Source: Clostridium sp031626875 (GTDB lineage Bacteria; Bacillota; Clostridia; Clostridiales; Clostridiaceae). Taken from it: DNA of 64,000 nucleotides. Below are positions 1 to 9,823 of this stretch, piece by piece (the stretch's first letter is position 1; each line of letters opens with the position of its first letter). The stretch covers positions 124,001-188,000 of the forward strand of contig NZ_JANDMF010000001.1 of assembly GCF_031626875.1 (NCBI RefSeq), in the 5' to 3' direction. Made by a program: the position numbers and the translations under genes. A model generated the notes under the pieces. The model saw nothing but the letters and a program-made list of their open reading frames with translations, was not told the origin of the DNA and searched no databases.

Positions 1-286
1 TCCCATGCTTTTCTTGTAAATCTAAAAATTTATCTGCAACTACTTTATATGCATCATTCCAAGAAATCCTTTTAAATGTACCATCTTTCTCCCTAATCCT
101 AGGTAATGTAGATTCTTTTTGTACTGTTTGTTGCTTATCTAATGATAATCCTTTTATACAAGCAAACCCATCATTTACTGGATATTTTTTTGTTGGCAAA
201 ATTTTAATTATTTTATTCCCTTCAGCATAAAAATCTAAATTGCAAGCTAAGGCACAATAATTACAAGTTGATTGAACCTTTTTCAT
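1..286 (-). CDS. Molybdopterin oxidoreductase, N-terminus (nitrate reductase/formate dehydrogenase type), partial
   Basis: The first 95 residues of a gene that continues past the left edge. Cysteines at residues 8, 11, 15 and 43 (C-x2-C-x3-C-x27-C) form the N-terminal [4Fe-4S] motif of the DMSO-reductase superfamily, which uses a bis-MGD cofactor. The following IKG and the RISWNDAY segment are also typical. Clostridial NarB-like nitrate reductases start in much the same way, so nitrate reductase is my first guess. A formate dehydrogenase-like enzyme cannot be excluded from this fragment. There is no Tat signal before the first cysteine, so the enzyme is probably cytoplasmic. The ATG at 284-286 follows a good ribosome site (GAGGG). 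A Crp/Fnr-like palindrome lies about 140 bp upstream. Confidence 0.8.
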   Translation of the reverse strand, partial: MKKVQSTCNYCALACNLDFYAEGNKIIKILPTKKYPVNDGFACIKGLSLDKQQTVQKESTLPRIREKDGTFKRISWNDAYKVVADKFLDLQEKHG

Positions 287-428
287 ACTATCCCTCTTTC
301 CTAAATAAGTGTGTTGTTAGTATTTTTTAATTTATCACCTCTTCTGTTTGATAATTTTTTCACTTACTATGGTTTAGTTGTAAAAATTAGCTTTTACTAA
401 TAGAATAATTAAAATACAAACCAAACAC

Positions 429-444
429 CGTGATATTAATCACG
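429..444. promoter_or_regulatory. Crp/Fnr-family operator-like palindrome
   Basis: CGTGAT-ATTA-ATCACG is a perfect inverted repeat that contains GTGA-N6-TCAC, the core of Crp/Fnr sites. On the minus strand a TATTCT -10-like box lies at 403-408. That would put the palindrome centre near -41 from a start close to 396, the spacing of a class II activator site. The site itself is seen; its regulator and role are inferred. Confidence 0.5.
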
Positions 445-517
445 AAATTGTACAAATAAAGAACTACTTATTAGTTTATTTTTCAGTAAAATATAGTTAA
501 ATGACAAAAAGTTAACA

Positions 518-555
518 AAAAAGAGATATTTTCAATATTAAAAACATCTCTTTTT
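518..555 (-). terminator. Terminator of recJ
   Basis: A ten-base stem (518-527 with 546-555, AAAAAGAGAT) with an A/T-rich loop begins six bases past the recJ stop codon and is followed by a U-rich run on the minus strand. Confidence 0.7.
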
Positions 556-560
556 AAATA

Positions 561-2330
561 TTAGATTCTCATATTTTTTATGTTTAATTGAATATTTCTT
601 TTCCCCATAAACTCATTTATTCCAGGATAATATACTATATCCATTTTGAAGTTTGAATAGCCATCATCTAGAAGTTTTAAAAATTTTTCTTCTCCAAATC
701 TATTTATAAACTCCTCTTTAAAATATTCATATTTATCAAAATTTACTCCTTCTATATAAGTATTAGTTCCAGGCATGGTAAATCTAAACTTCATAAAGTT
801 CTTTTCTTTTCCCATAAAAAACACCCTACTTACTACTAAATCTTTTACTGCAAATAGAGGACTATTATTTCCTTTTCCAAAAGGCCTTAATTTCTCTATG
901 CTTTCTATTAACTCTTCATCTATCTTATTTAATGGTAACGGCGAATCAATACGAGTCACTGGAACTATATCATCATTCTTTAAAGGGCATTTTTGTATTA
1001 AAGCTTTTTTTAGTAATGGTATATTTTTTTCTTGAACAGAAAGCCCTGCTGCCATAGGATGTCCTCCAAACTTTTCTATAAATTCTTTACATTTATTAAG
1101 TTCTTCAAACATATTATATCCTTCAATACTTCTAGCAGACCCTTTTGGCATATCTTTTCCTTTTGTTAAAATAATAGTTGGCAAATTATACTTCTCTCTA
1201 ACTCTTCCTGCTACTATTCCTGCTATACTTTCATGAATCTCTCCATCATATACAAGTATAACTTTTTCTTCTTTATTAAAATTTTTCTCTATGACTTCCA
1301 TTACTCTTTCTACACTTTCAGATGTTAACTCTTGCCTTATCTTATTTAATTCATAAAGCTTTTTAGCTAATTCTACTGCTCTTTCTTCATCTTTAGTAAT
1401 CAAAAGTTCCACTGATAAATCTGCTGTTTCTAACCTTCCAGTGGCATTAATAGTTGGTCCAATAACAAAACCAAAATGATATTCATTTATTTCTCTATTT
1501 TCAAGTGATGTTTCTTTTATTAATGCCTTAAGTCCTTTGTTATGAGTTTCATTTATTTGCTTAAGGCCTTCCTTTAGTATTATTCTGTTTTCTCCCAAAA
1601 TTTCTACCACATCACAAACAGTAGCTATAGCTGCATACTGATAGAGTTCTTTATAATCTTCTAAATCTTTTCCCATTTCTGAAAGTAGTCTCAATGCAAA
1701 TTTTAAAGCTATGCCAGCCCCACAAAGTTCTTTAAATTTATAATTGCAATCATGTTGTTTTGGGTTTACTAAAGCATCTGCCTCTGGAACTATAAATACT
1801 CTATTATCCCCCTCTTCTATGTAAGGAATATCATGGTGATCAGTAACTACAACTTTAAGCCCTAACCCCTTAGCTACCTTCACTTGTTCTATAGCAGAAA
1901 TACCATTATCACAAGTCAAAATAACCTCTGCACCTTCTTCTTTGAGTTTTCTTATTCTATCACTATTTATTCCATAACCTTCTTCTTCTCTATTTGGAAT
2001 ATAATAAGTAAAATTAGCACCTAATTCTTCAAGAGTTTTATATAAGATAGTTGTGCTACATACTCCATCACAATCATAGTCTCCATATATCACAATTTTC
2101 TCTCTTGCTAAAATAGCATCTTTTATAATAGATACTCCCTCTCTCATACCTTTCATTGTATTCTCATCTAGTAAATCATTTAAGCTACCATTTAAGAAAA
2201 GTGTTGCATCTTCTTTTGAGGCTATTCCTCTATTTGCAAGTAATCTTAATATTAATGGATGTAATTCAATTTCACTTTTTAATATTTCAAATTCTTTTTT
2301 TCTATTAATAATCATCCATTTTTCTTTCAT
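561..2330 (-). CDS. recJ: Single-stranded-DNA-specific exonuclease RecJ
   Basis: A 5'-3' single-strand DNA exonuclease for recombination and mismatch or base-excision repair. With the start chosen here it is 589 residues. The DHH-family motifs are in order: GDYDCDG (about 83-89), TCDNG, TDHHD (about 163-167) and a later TINATGRL, followed by the DHHA1 and OB-fold regions. The reading frame stays open to 2372, but that upstream start lies inside the terminator hairpin of the preceding gene. The ATG at 2330 has a GTGAGG ribosome site nine bases upstream, so I use it. The ATG at 2339 touches the ribosome site and is less likely. The gene is monocistronic, with its own terminator. Confidence 0.93.
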   Translation of the reverse strand: MKEKWMIINRKKEFEILKSEIELHPLILRLLANRGIASKEDATLFLNGSLNDLLDENTMKGMREGVSIIKDAILAREKIVIYGDYDCDGVCSTTILYKTLEELGANFTYYIPNREEEGYGINSDRIRKLKEEGAEVILTCDNGISAIEQVKVAKGLGLKVVVTDHHDIPYIEEGDNRVFIVPEADALVNPKQHDCNYKFKELCGAGIALKFALRLLSEMGKDLEDYKELYQYAAIATVCDVVEILGENRIILKEGLKQINETHNKGLKALIKETSLENREINEYHFGFVIGPTINATGRLETADLSVELLITKDEERAVELAKKLYELNKIRQELTSESVERVMEVIEKNFNKEEKVILVYDGEIHESIAGIVAGRVREKYNLPTIILTKGKDMPKGSARSIEGYNMFEELNKCKEFIEKFGGHPMAAGLSVQEKNIPLLKKALIQKCPLKNDDIVPVTRIDSPLPLNKIDEELIESIEKLRPFGKGNNSPLFAVKDLVVSRVFFMGKEKNFMKFRFTMPGTNTYIEGVNFDKYEYFKEEFINRFGEEKFLKLLDDGYSNFKMDIVYYPGINEFMGKRNIQLNIKNMRI

Positions 2331-2362
2331 TTTACTCATCCTCACTGTTAGATATATAAAAG

Positions 2363-2400
2363 AAAATAACAAGTCAATACTGTTACTGACTTATTATTTT
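2363..2400 (-). terminator. Terminator of the DJ-1/PfpI gene
   Basis: A 14-base stem with one mismatch (2363-2376 with 2387-2400) follows the stop at 2418 and is U-rich on the minus strand. It separates this gene from recJ. Confidence 0.7.
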
Positions 2401-2417
2401 CTAAAACATATCTTATT

Positions 2418-2957
2418 TTATTTATATAACATACCACTACTTATTTCTTTATATTTATCATTTCCTAACATCTCTAATAGCTTATATGCAAATTCCATTG
2501 CTGTTGCAGGCCCTCTGCTTGTTATTATATTTTTATCTACAACAACTCTATCCTCTTTATAATTACATCCTTTTAGTTCTTCTTCAAAGCCTGGATAAGA
2601 AGTTATATTCTTACCATCTATTATTTGGGCTGTACCTAGTACTATTGGAGCTGCACATATGGCTGATACTAACTTATCATTTTCATAAAAATATTTAACA
2701 GTTTCAATAACTTTATCATTATTTTGTAAATTTCTCGCTCCTGGCATTCCTCCTGGAAGAACTATTAAATCATAATCCTTTATATCCTCATCTAATGTTT
2801 TATCACATTTAACCTCAATATTATGAGCTCCCAAAACATTTATTTTTTCTACTCCAATCATATGGCAGGTAACTCCAGCCCTTCTCATAATGTCAACTAC
2901 TGTTAAAGCTTCAATTTCCTCAAAGCCTTCTGCTAAGAATACAGCAACCTTCTTCAT
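2418..2957 (-). CDS. DJ-1/PfpI family protein (YajL/ThiJ-like)
   Basis: A 179-residue cytoplasmic protein of the DJ-1/PfpI glutamine-amidotransferase-like fold. The EGFEEIE segment near residue 10 supplies the conserved glutamate. The nucleophile elbow AICAAP places the reactive cysteine at residue 101. Relatives include protein chaperones and deglycase or glyoxalase-III type enzymes (YajL), and Clostridium usually carries one close homologue. The start has an AGGAGGG ribosome site. It lies 22 bp downstream of parC and may be read from the same transcript. The exact substrate cannot be told from sequence. Confidence 0.88.
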   Translation of the reverse strand: MKKVAVFLAEGFEEIEALTVVDIMRRAGVTCHMIGVEKINVLGAHNIEVKCDKTLDEDIKDYDLIVLPGGMPGARNLQNNDKVIETVKYFYENDKLVSAICAAPIVLGTAQIIDGKNITSYPGFEEELKGCNYKEDRVVVDKNIITSRGPATAMEFAYKLLEMLGNDKYKEISSGMLYK

Positions 2958-2979
2958 CTCTATCCCTCCTAAAATTTTA

Positions 2980-5892
2980 TTATATTAGACTTACATTTTT
3001 TATTTCATCATCTAATTGCACTATCATTATACTACATCCTCTTCCCGCCCTGTTTTGTAGTTTAATATCTGATAATAGAACCTCATTAGTTTCCTTATTT
3101 TTAGTGGATATTTGTAATTTATATTTATCTAACGAAGTTATTGCAATCTCTCCATCTTCTGTTTGTTTCATATTTATGAATGATTTTGCATATATTATCT
3201 CATCATCATCTTTAAGGCTTATTCCAGTAACTCCTGAAGCAATTCTTCCCATAACACTTACATTGTTAACTGGGAACTTAATAGCCATCCCCTTTTTAGT
3301 AAACATAACTAAATGACCAAGGGTATGATTAGATATATCTACAGAAACCACTTCATCATCTTTATATTTAAATTTGTACCCTTGTTGAATTAAATAATCA
3401 CCGTTAAATTCTTTTAAATATGTTTTCTTAACAAGTCCTTTTTTAGTAATTGTATATACTGCAAGATTTTCATCATATTCTTTAAATGAATATAATGCAA
3501 TGACTTTTTCACCTTTTTCAAGTCCATCTACTAAGTTGCTTAATGGTATTTCGTCTTTTATTGCTTCCTGTATTACAAATCCTTGAATTTTTATAGCATT
3601 TCCCTTATTCGTAAACATTATAATACTACTGTTTGAATCTGTATTTGCCTTTAAACAATCATTTTTGCTTGATTTTGAAAAACTCTTCAAATTTCCTTTT
3701 GCTGTAATACCAATTGTATATTCAACAAATTCCATACTATCAACATATTCTGCACTTATGATTTCATCTCTTGTTGAAAGGTTAAATAGCTGAAGGCCTA
3801 ATATATTTCGTGGATAATCCTCTAATTTGGGAACTTCTAATGTAAATTCCAATCCTAGTTTTGTAACTACCTTTAAGTATTTTTTATCTTCTGCTTCAAA
3901 TTCAATTTTTATTACCTTTTCATTAGCTCTAAGTTTACTTGCTTGAATTTTTGAATAGCTACTTTCAAATTTATCTAAAGAACTCTTCTTTATACTTCCC
4001 CTATTGGTAATAATTATAATAGATTTATCAGTTGGAAGTTTATCCATAGACATTACTTCAACTATAGATTCATCATCTAAATTTAGAGATTTTATTACAA
4101 TATCTATTCTCTCTCCCTTTTCTTTCCATCTACCTTCCGGTATGTTTATCCCTCTAACTTTATACATATTTCCTTTGTCAGTAAATAAATGCAGATTATC
4201 TTTTGTATTGGATTTTATAAGATATTTAAGTTCATCCCCTTCTCTATATTCTATATCTTCTGGATTTGAATTAGATCTTATATAATTCTTTTGAGGTATC
4301 CTTTTTATAAATCCATCTTTTGATAGAGTTATCATAACATCTTCTACTACTAATAACTCTTCCACATCTATCTTAGCTTCACTATCATCTTCAATTATCA
4401 TAGTCCTTCTTGGATTTTGATATTTCTCAGTTATCTCTTTAAGTTCTTTTTTTATAACCTTTAGAAGTTCTTTATTATCTGATAATATCTTTTTAAGTCT
4501 TTTTATAATTTTCTCCAACTCTTTATATTCTTTTTGGAATATTGTTATTTCAAGACCTGTTAATCTATAAAGCATCAACTCTAAAATAGCTGTTGCTTGT
4601 GCTTCTGTAAAATCAAATTTTTCTATTAAATTTATTGATGCATCTTTCTTTGATTTAGATTCTCTTATAGTTGATATAACTTCATCTAATATATTTATAG
4701 CTTTAATGAATCCTTCAACTATATGAAATCTCTTTTCTGCTACTTCAAGCTCTCTAGTACTTCTACGTGTAACTATTTCCTTTTGATGATTAACATAATG
4801 AGTTATTATAGTTTTTAGTCCCATTGTTTGAGGCTTTCCATCAGCCAACGCCACCATATTAAAACTTATGTTACATTGAAGATCTGTTTTCTTAAATAAA
4901 TATTTTAAAACTTTATCTGCAGTCTCTTCATCAACTGACTTTTTAAATTCAATTACTGCACGAATACCACTTCTATCTGATTCATCTCTAATATCTGTTA
5001 TTGACTCTAATGCTTTTGCATGTCTCTTATCTCCAGTCATTTCTGAAATTGTTTGAAGTAATCTTGCTTTGTTCCTCTTGTAAGGAAATTCAGTAATTAC
5101 AATTCCAAGCCTTCCATTTTCTAATTGTTCAATCGAAGTTTTCGCTCTACAAGTAACTTTTCCTTCCCCAGTTTCATAGGAAGACAATAAAGAATTTTGA
5201 CCAATTAAAATACCTCCTGTTGGTAGATCCGGTCCTTTAATATAATCCATTAATTCTTTAGTTGTTATATCATGATTATCTATATATGCTAAAACCCCTT
5301 CAGTAACTTCTCCTAAGTTATGAGGTGGTATATTAGTTGCAAGTCCTACTGCAATACCAAATGTTCCATTTACTAAAAGATTAGGATATCTACCAGGTAA
5401 TACTTTAGGTTCCATCTCACTATCTGAATAGTTTGGAACCATATCCACTGTATTTTTATCTATATCTCTTATCATTTCCATTGCTATATTTGAAAGTCTA
5501 GCTTCTGTATATCTCATTGCAGCTGCACTATCACCATCAATTGATCCCCAGTTACCATGCCCATCCATTAAAGGTTCTCTAGTTGAAAAATCTTGGGCAA
5601 GTATTGCCATTGCATCATATACTGAAGAATCTCCATGAGGATGGAATTTACCTAAAATATCTCCAACTATTCTGGCTGATTTATAATAAGGTCTATCTGG
5701 ATAAGCTTTAAGTAAATAAGCTCCATATAATATTCTTCTATGAACAGGCTTTAATCCATCTCTTACATCTGGTAAAGCTCTTTCTTTCGCGACTTCTATT
5801 GCATAAGGTAAGTAATTGTCTGGCATTGCCTCTTCTAGTGGTATCCTAACAATATTGTTATCCTTAGGAATTTTAGTAACTTTCTTTGCCAT
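2980..5892 (-). CDS. parC: DNA topoisomerase IV subunit A-like (GyrA/ParC family)
   Basis: The DNA-cleaving subunit of a type IIA topoisomerase, 970 residues. The N-terminal winged-helix region has the HPHGDSSVYD quinolone-determining loop (about 84-93) and the AAMRYTEARL motif with catalytic Tyr128. A coiled coil around 430-500 is followed by a six-bladed beta-pinwheel domain. Adjacent parE and the GNWGSIDGDSAAAMR variant distinguish it from the housekeeping GyrA of Clostridium. A degenerate GyrA-box-like QNRAGRG sits only 18 residues from the C-terminus (residues 946-952). The gene starts 17 bp after parE and has a GGAG ribosome site, so the two form an operon. Confidence 0.9.
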   Translation of the reverse strand: MAKKVTKIPKDNNIVRIPLEEAMPDNYLPYAIEVAKERALPDVRDGLKPVHRRILYGAYLLKAYPDRPYYKSARIVGDILGKFHPHGDSSVYDAMAILAQDFSTREPLMDGHGNWGSIDGDSAAAMRYTEARLSNIAMEMIRDIDKNTVDMVPNYSDSEMEPKVLPGRYPNLLVNGTFGIAVGLATNIPPHNLGEVTEGVLAYIDNHDITTKELMDYIKGPDLPTGGILIGQNSLLSSYETGEGKVTCRAKTSIEQLENGRLGIVITEFPYKRNKARLLQTISEMTGDKRHAKALESITDIRDESDRSGIRAVIEFKKSVDEETADKVLKYLFKKTDLQCNISFNMVALADGKPQTMGLKTIITHYVNHQKEIVTRRSTRELEVAEKRFHIVEGFIKAINILDEVISTIRESKSKKDASINLIEKFDFTEAQATAILELMLYRLTGLEITIFQKEYKELEKIIKRLKKILSDNKELLKVIKKELKEITEKYQNPRRTMIIEDDSEAKIDVEELLVVEDVMITLSKDGFIKRIPQKNYIRSNSNPEDIEYREGDELKYLIKSNTKDNLHLFTDKGNMYKVRGINIPEGRWKEKGERIDIVIKSLNLDDESIVEVMSMDKLPTDKSIIIITNRGSIKKSSLDKFESSYSKIQASKLRANEKVIKIEFEAEDKKYLKVVTKLGLEFTLEVPKLEDYPRNILGLQLFNLSTRDEIISAEYVDSMEFVEYTIGITAKGNLKSFSKSSKNDCLKANTDSNSSIIMFTNKGNAIKIQGFVIQEAIKDEIPLSNLVDGLEKGEKVIALYSFKEYDENLAVYTITKKGLVKKTYLKEFNGDYLIQQGYKFKYKDDEVVSVDISNHTLGHLVMFTKKGMAIKFPVNNVSVMGRIASGVTGISLKDDDEIIYAKSFINMKQTEDGEIAITSLDKYKLQISTKNKETNEVLLSDIKLQNRAGRGCSIMIVQLDDEIKNVSLI

Positions 5893-5909
5893 ATTCTGCT
5901 CCTTTCTTC

Positions 5910-7859
5910 CTAGAATTCACCATACTTGTACATATAATTTTTTCTAGGCTCAACAATATCACCCATAAGCAGTGATACCATTCTTTCTGCTTTTGCTGCA
6001 TCTTCTATAGTAACTTGGAATAAAGTTCTAGTTTCTGGATTTAAAGTAGTATCCCACAATTGGTCTGGATTCATCTCTCCAAGTCCCTTATATCTTTGTA
6101 TAAGAGCACCTTTACCAATTTTCTTTTTAACCTTTTCTAGATCTTCATCACTATAAGCATACTCATGAATTTCTTTGCCTTTTACAGTTTTATATACCTT
6201 ATAGAGTGGTGGTTGTGCCAAATATAGATGTCCATTTGCTATTAATGGTCTCATATATCTATAAACATATGTCATCCATAAAGTTCTAATATGATACCCA
6301 TCAACATCCGCATCACTCATTATTATTATTTTGTCATATCTTAAATCTTCTTCTTTGTAATTATCTAATGTTCCTGTACCTAACGCTGTATTAAATATTT
6401 TAAGTTCTTCTGAAGCAAGAACATTTTCAAGCTTTTGCTTTTCTGTATTCATTATCTTACCTTTTGATGGCATTATAGTTTGGAATCTTCTATCTCTTGC
6501 TTGTTTGGCCGAACCTCCAGCTGAATCTCCCTCAACTACTATAAACTCATTAACAGTATTGTCTTTATATGTACAAACTGCTACTTTACCAGCTAGTGGT
6601 GCTGTACCTTTTCCTATTTTCTTCTTTTCTGCTTCATTAATCTTCTTTATCTTTTCTCTTCTTTGAGCAGCTTGAAGTGCATTATTAATTATGCTTGTTG
6701 CTAATTCTTTATTGTCTTCAATCCATTCTAAAAGTTTTGTATATGCTAAGTCATTCATCATAGTATAAGCTTCATTATTTCCAAGCTTTGTTTTAGTTTG
6801 ACCTTCAAAAACTGGATTAGTTATTTTTATTCTAACGATGGCAGTCATTCCTTCTCTTAAATCGTCACCTTCAAACTCTTTATCTTTCTCTTTTATAAGT
6901 CCAAGTTTTCTTGCTCCTTCTTTAAAAGCTCTAGTCATACCAGTCTTAAAACCTGTTTCATGAGTACCTGCTTCTGTTGTTGGTATATTATTAACATAAC
7001 TTGCTATATTATCTGTTGTAGAATCTGTAAATTGAATACATACTTCTCCATACATCTGAAGATTATTTACAGTTCTATCTCCTTCAAAAAGTATTGGTGT
7101 TTCATGAATAGGAGTTTTGCTTTCATTTAAATAATCTATAAAATCTAAAAGTCCTCTTTCAGAATAATATTCCTTTTCAATCTCTTCTTCTTTTCTTTTA
7201 TCTATAAGCTTAAGTTTTATACCTTTATTCTGGAACGCAAGTTCTTGTAATCTTTCATCAATTACATCAAATTTGAATTCAGTTGTTGAAAAAACCTCTT
7301 TGTCAGGCATGAAAGTTATCTTTGAACCTGTTTCTTTTGTTTCACCTATTACTTCTAATTTAGTAACAGGAGTACCTGGCATATCTTTTTTCAAACTTTT
7401 ATCATATGCATATTCAAATCTTTGACGATATATATTACCATTTTGGTGCACTTCAACTTCTACCCATTTTGAAAGTGCATTGACAACAGCAGCACCTACA
7501 CCGTGAAGTCCTCCTGATGTTTTGTAGTTTTTATTATCAAACTTTCCTCCAGTATGAAGCTCTGTAAATACCATTTCTACACCACTTTTTTTCTTAATTG
7601 GATGTATACCTGTAGGTATTCCTCTTCCATTGTCCATTACTGTAACACTTTTATCTTTATTTAAAATAACTTTAGCTATATCTCCATATCCATTAGTTAT
7701 TTCATCTATAGCATTATCTAGTATTTCCCACACACAATGATGTAACCCTTTTGAACTAGTTGACCCTATATACATACCAGGTCTTACTCTAACTGGTTCT
7801 AATTTTTCTAAAGACGTTAAATCTGTTACATCATACGTCAAATTAATATCCTTTCCCAT
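5910..7859 (-). CDS. parE: DNA topoisomerase IV subunit B-like (GyrB/ParE family)
   Basis: The ATPase subunit of the type IIA topoisomerase, 649 residues. It has the GHKL ATP-binding domain (EILDNAIDE with Glu45 and Asn49, and later GGLHGVGAAVVNALS), a transducer domain, and the TOPRIM metal-binding motifs EGDSAGGSAKQARDRRFQ and DADVDGYHIRTL. It ends with the QRYKGLGEMNPDQLW segment. It is first in a parE-parC operon, 17 bp upstream of parC, with a GGAGG ribosome site. PSKGKIMN in place of the usual gyrase PLRGKILN supports the topoisomerase IV-like clade. Its partner is the ParC-like protein. Confidence 0.9.
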   Translation of the reverse strand: MGKDINLTYDVTDLTSLEKLEPVRVRPGMYIGSTSSKGLHHCVWEILDNAIDEITNGYGDIAKVILNKDKSVTVMDNGRGIPTGIHPIKKKSGVEMVFTELHTGGKFDNKNYKTSGGLHGVGAAVVNALSKWVEVEVHQNGNIYRQRFEYAYDKSLKKDMPGTPVTKLEVIGETKETGSKITFMPDKEVFSTTEFKFDVIDERLQELAFQNKGIKLKLIDKRKEEEIEKEYYSERGLLDFIDYLNESKTPIHETPILFEGDRTVNNLQMYGEVCIQFTDSTTDNIASYVNNIPTTEAGTHETGFKTGMTRAFKEGARKLGLIKEKDKEFEGDDLREGMTAIVRIKITNPVFEGQTKTKLGNNEAYTMMNDLAYTKLLEWIEDNKELATSIINNALQAAQRREKIKKINEAEKKKIGKGTAPLAGKVAVCTYKDNTVNEFIVVEGDSAGGSAKQARDRRFQTIMPSKGKIMNTEKQKLENVLASEELKIFNTALGTGTLDNYKEEDLRYDKIIIMSDADVDGYHIRTLWMTYVYRYMRPLIANGHLYLAQPPLYKVYKTVKGKEIHEYAYSDEDLEKVKKKIGKGALIQRYKGLGEMNPDQLWDTTLNPETRTLFQVTIEDAAKAERMVSLLMGDIVEPRKNYMYKYGEF

Positions 7860-7957
7860 AACTGTCCTCCAATTTATCTAATGTAAATATTTATCAGTGG
7901 CTTTATAGTCTCTAACATAAAATATACTTTTTTTTAGACTGTATGTCAAAATAATTA

Positions 7958-7991
7958 AGGCGAAGCAATCTAAATAATCATTGCCTCGCCT
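7958..7991 (-). terminator. Terminator of the glycosyltransferase gene
   Basis: AGGCGA-a-GCAAT pairs with ATTGC-c-TCGCCT across a ten-base loop. It lies just past the stop at 8007 and has A/T runs on both sides. Confidence 0.7.
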
Positions 7992-8006
7992 TTTTATTAT
8001 ATACAA

Positions 8007-9404
8007 TTAAACATCATATATCTCTACATTTCTTACATGTTTTGTTGGGTTCCATTCTTTATTGTTCTTTCTTAGTATTCCTTGTACTGTAATAGGTATC
8101 CATGTTAATGTATATATTCCATACAATAAGAATCTAATAAAAAATAATAAAGATTTCTTTCCTAAAATGATTAATGTCATTAAAATGAACGCTCCATAGA
8201 ATGCTAAATCAACACCAAATACATATGCACCTTGTACCTCTAGATATTTAACTATTAACGGTAACACAAAAATATGGGATGAAAATAACACCATCATAGC
8301 AAAAAATCCTTTTGATATTTTCTTATCTAAAATAAGAACAAGCGGTGTCACTATAAACTGTATTAATGCAAATACTTGAAATCCTATATTATTAAAAATA
8401 TCATTAACCACAAAAATATCACGAGCAGCGCCAATATTACCTCGCATGAAAGTCAAAACAGCTGCTATACCTATAAGCAGTGTTGCAAATGGTTGTAATA
8501 CATATAATCCAGCATCAAATATGTACCATTTCCTTTCTACAATAGCCTTCTTAAAAAGCTTCATACAATAACGTGATGCTACATCTGTAAAACCTTGCAT
8601 CCATCTTCTTCTTTGTATCCAAGATTGCTTTAATCCCAATGGTTTTTCATCATAAATCTTTGCATCATGTGCCCATCCTACTTTTTCACCATTCAATACT
8701 AATTTACATGTAAATTCTAAGTCTTCTGTTAAACAAGTTGCACCCCAACCTAACTCTTTAAGTGTTTCAGTTGCTATTGCAAATCCTGTTCCTCCTATTT
8801 GATTAGATAATCCTATATTATTTCTAGCAAGTTGGAACATTCTATTTTGTGACCAAAACGCTATTGAATATGATGTTGCAATCCATGAATCATTAGGATT
8901 TTTGCTATCTATATAACCTTGTACAACTTTGTATCCTTGATTCATTTTTGAATTGATTTCTTTTAAAAAATCTGTATGAACTAAATTATCAGCATCAAAT
9001 ATTGATATTGCATCATACTTCTTATTCATTTTAAATAGTTTACCAAACATCCACTCTAAGGCATAACCTTTTCCTTTATTATCCTTATTAAATCTTTCGC
9101 ATACAGTAACGCCTTCATATTTTCTTGCTATCTCTGCTGTTTTATCTGTACAATTGTCAGCAATAATATAAATATCAAATAATTCCTTAGGATAATCCTG
9201 TTTCTGCATACTTTCAATTAACTGTCCAATTACTACCTCCTCATTATGCGCCGCAACTATCATGGCAAATTTATGGTTAGGTGTATAATCTTTAGTTTCC
9301 TTTTTTCTATACAATCCAAGTAAACCTAATATGGCATAATACAACGTAAGCACAAACACAAAAATTTGGAATATAGCTGTAATTGTATTTATAAAATCTC
9401 CCAT
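8007..9404 (-). CDS. Membrane glycosyltransferase, family 2 (processive type)
   Basis: A 465-residue inner-membrane GT2 enzyme of the cellulose/poly-GlcNAc/hyaluronan synthase type. One N-terminal membrane helix (about 8-30) is followed by a GT-A domain with DAD (137-139), TED (226-228) and the QxxRW-class motif QRRRW (264-268). Four or more C-terminal helices then form the presumed polymer channel. Such enzymes build a beta-linked polysaccharide from a UDP-sugar. No partner genes (deacetylase, c-di-GMP receptor, exporter) are adjacent, so the product is unknown. The gene is monocistronic with its own terminator and a 419-bp upstream region. The start has an AGGAG ribosome site. Confidence 0.85.
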   Translation of the reverse strand: MGDFINTITAIFQIFVFVLTLYYAILGLLGLYRKKETKDYTPNHKFAMIVAAHNEEVVIGQLIESMQKQDYPKELFDIYIIADNCTDKTAEIARKYEGVTVCERFNKDNKGKGYALEWMFGKLFKMNKKYDAISIFDADNLVHTDFLKEINSKMNQGYKVVQGYIDSKNPNDSWIATSYSIAFWSQNRMFQLARNNIGLSNQIGGTGFAIATETLKELGWGATCLTEDLEFTCKLVLNGEKVGWAHDAKIYDEKPLGLKQSWIQRRRWMQGFTDVASRYCMKLFKKAIVERKWYIFDAGLYVLQPFATLLIGIAAVLTFMRGNIGAARDIFVVNDIFNNIGFQVFALIQFIVTPLVLILDKKISKGFFAMMVLFSSHIFVLPLIVKYLEVQGAYVFGVDLAFYGAFILMTLIILGKKSLLFFIRFLLYGIYTLTWIPITVQGILRKNNKEWNPTKHVRNVEIYDV

Positions 9405-9823
9405 CTTCTTTCACTCCTAATTATTTAATATGACTTAAATTTCATATATTGTTTTTATCCTATTTATGTCATTGTACATCCTTATTAATATAGTGCAAAT
9501 AGTAAAAAAAATCAAGTAATTAAATCTTAATTTAAAATTAAACTTTTCTTATTATTGTTAGTTTACCTAATATTCCTATCTATATTAATATTATTTCTGG
9601 CAGCCTATCTATATTAAAGCATTTTTCTGTTTTTTATGTAAGATATACTATCTAATATATTTGTTGCATACTTGTTACAACTTAATTTTTTTCAATTTAA
9701 TTATTTGTCATTGATATATCCTTATAATATATATACATAACTTAAATTATATATTCCTTTAACTATAAAATATACAAGAAAACTTTTACAACCCATTCTA
9801 TCATTTTAGTTTTTATACTTAAT
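9405..9823. other. Intergenic region upstream of the glycosyltransferase gene, with a direct repeat
   Basis: 419 bp with no credible gene. The 14-mer CCTATCTATATTAA occurs twice, at 9575-9588 and 9604-9617, 29 bp apart. It probably holds the promoter and 5' leader of the glycosyltransferase and the 3' end of the rhomboid transcript. I could not fix a single convincing promoter. Confidence 0.5.

Noticed and set aside
2331..2372. Longer N-terminus for RecJ
   Set aside because: It would start inside the terminator stem of the preceding gene; the downstream ATG has the ribosome site.
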